A stretch of 64,000 nucleotides of DNA from Neobacillus niacini (GTDB lineage Bacteria; Bacillota; Bacilli; Bacillales; Cytobacillaceae). Position 1 is the stretch's first letter. Each line of letters opens with the position of its first letter. The notes beneath the pieces are model-generated. The model had not been told where the DNA came from, ran no database searches, and saw only the letters and a list, made by a program, of their open reading frames with translations. This document shows positions 63,047 through 64,000 of this stretch, piece by piece. Position numbers and translations under genes: made by a program. The DNA lies in contig NZ_JAUSZN010000001.1 of assembly GCF_030817595.1 (NCBI RefSeq), positions 1,434,001 to 1,498,000 on the forward strand, given 5' to 3'.

Positions 63047-64000
63047 TTATCCCTTTTTATAGAAAGGTGTTTTAACCACAACCGCTTCAATCAACTTATT
63101 ACGGATTTCCACTTTCAATGGTGTTCCCACTTCAGTATGTTCAGCTGCAATAAGTGCAAGACCAATACTTTTCTTTAATGATGGTGATTGGGTTCCAGAT
63201 GTTACTACACCAATAGCCTCTCCATCTTCCGAAACTACTTTATACCCATGACGAGGGATTCCCCTGCCTGTTGCTTCAATTCCTACTAATTTTCGCTTTA
63301 ATCCGGCTTCTTTTTGTGCTAATAGTGCGTATTTACCGATAAAATCATTCACTTTGTTCGTTTTTACTGCAAAGCCGATTCCCGCTTCAAGAGGACTTAT
63401 ATCAGGCAATAACTCTTGACCATAGAGAGCAAGACGTGCTTCTAAACGTAGGGTGTCACGTGCACCTAGACCGCATGGCTTTAAGCCATCATCACTTCCA
63501 ACTTCTAAAAGCTTTACCCAGAGTGCTTCCGCTTGAGAAGCAGATAAATAAAGCTCAAAACCATCTTCCCCTGTATAACCAGTGCGAGATACGAGCACAT
63601 CAGTAATCCCGTCAAGGTTGACATGTTGAACAAATCTAAAAGAGCCAATTTTCGATAAATCGGTTTCTGTTAACTTTTGTAAAACACCTTCAGCATTGGG
63701 ACCCTGGATGGCAATCTGCGCAACCTCATTCGAAATATTTTGGAGCGCCATCTCTCCTTTTGCATGCTGCTGCATCCATTCGAAATCCTTCTCAATGTTT
63801 GCCGCATTAATGACTAGTAAATATTTTTCATTGTCTAATTTGTACACTAATAAATCATCAACCGTTCCGCCGTCTGGATAGCACATTGCAGTATATTGTG
63901 CTTGATTGATGTCAAGCTTTGTTACATCGTTCGTGCATAGGTAGTTGATGTAACGCTCTGCATCTTTTCCTACAACAAGTACTTCACCCATATGAGAGAC
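63047..64000 (-). CDS. gcvT: Aminomethyltransferase, glycine cleavage T protein (5' end cut by right edge)
   Basis: The visible 318 codons begin within [20 protein letters not shown] and continue through [33 protein letters not shown] and the C-terminal [10 protein letters not shown] and [19 protein letters not shown]. Intact GcvT is about 365 residues, so about 45 N-terminal residues lie beyond the edge. The internal Met near 63991 is not the real start, because SHMGE is a mid-sequence block of the family. GcvT releases ammonia and makes 5,10-methylene-THF. Any glycine riboswitch would be outside the window. Confidence 0.95.
   Translation of the reverse strand, partial: VSHMGEVLVVGKDAERYINYLCTNDVTKLDINQAQYTAMCYPDGGTVDDLLVYKLDNEKYLLVINAANIEKDFEWMQQHAKGEMALQNISNEVAQIAIQGPNAEGVLQKLTETDLSKIGSFRFVQHVNLDGITDVLVSRTGYTGEDGFELYLSASQAEALWVKLLEVGSDDGLKPCGLGARDTLRLEARLALYGQELLPDISPLEAGIGFAVKTNKVNDFIGKYALLAQKEAGLKRKLVGIEATGRGIPRHGYKVVSEDGEAIGVVTSGTQSPSLKKSIGLALIAAEHTEVGTPLKVEIRNKLIEAVVVKTPFYKKG

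Overview
This window is low-GC, Gram-positive DNA from a spore-forming Bacillaceae (a Bacillus/Neobacillus-like soil organism; the genus is my inference). The reasons are strong GGAGG-type ribosome sites before nearly every gene, frequent GTG/TTG starts, intrinsic hairpin-plus-U terminators, a GerA-type germinant-receptor operon, a SigV/RsiV pair, CcpA-type cre sites, and sugar ABC transporters without their own ATPase.

Layout. (1) 0-5 kb: a meta-cleavage aromatic operon on the minus strand (ring-cleavage product hydrolase, MFS transporter broken by an in-frame amber codon, catechol 2,3-dioxygenase running off the left edge), divergent from a XylR_N/V4R/PucR-type activator. (2) 5.5-11.3 kb: a 1380-residue secreted subtilase ending in a dockerin-like Ca2+ module, divergent from an XRE-TPR (RRNPP-like) regulator, with repeated GGGGGAAT boxes between them. 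(3) 11.5-16.7 kb: an MraY paralogue interrupted by an in-frame amber codon, a small membrane protein, and a three-gene germinant receptor operon. (4) 17-22 kb: an SH3-VanY D,D-carboxypeptidase, rsiV, sigV, a decayed second VanY gene, and a LysR regulator. (5) 22.4-31.4 kb: a giant secreted nuclease/5'-nucleotidase, a 21-bp tandem repeat, a secreted GH43 arabinanase and two small membrane-protein genes.

(6) 31.6-48.0 kb is a carbohydrate-use region on the minus strand. The first operon encodes a solute-binding protein, two permeases, a GH2 and a GH43 enzyme; its likely regulator is an ArsR-type HTH fused to a long C-terminal domain. The second operon encodes a solute-binding protein, two permeases, a TIM-barrel isomerase/epimerase and three Gfo/Idh/MocA oxidoreductases, behind an AraR-like GntR-LacI regulator. 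Both have a cre-like site upstream. The second operon's gene set resembles sugar pathways that work by oxidation and elimination, and it is the best candidate for undescribed chemistry here.

(7) 48.1-53.7 kb: a xanthine-dehydrogenase-type molybdenum hydroxylase (Moco, 2Fe-2S and FAD subunits) with its XdhC and MocA/PucB-like maturation factors; a 57-residue unknown gene with twin cre sites is divergent from it. (8) 53.7-56 kb: arylamine N-acetyltransferase and an APH-type kinase among REP-like inverted repeats, then a 55-residue membrane protein. (9) 56-64 kb: a one-carbon cluster transcribed gcvT-gcvH-gcvPA-gcvPB, then lipA-(HesB-like)-lpdA-purU. It contains the whole glycine cleavage system, the lipoyl synthase needed to activate GcvH, and PurU, which turns 10-formyl-THF into formate and THF.

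Three broken genes (MFS, MraY paralogue, second VanY) all lie in the first 21 kb; I saw none in the remaining 43 kb. No tRNA, rRNA, CRISPR array or intact insertion sequence was recognised.
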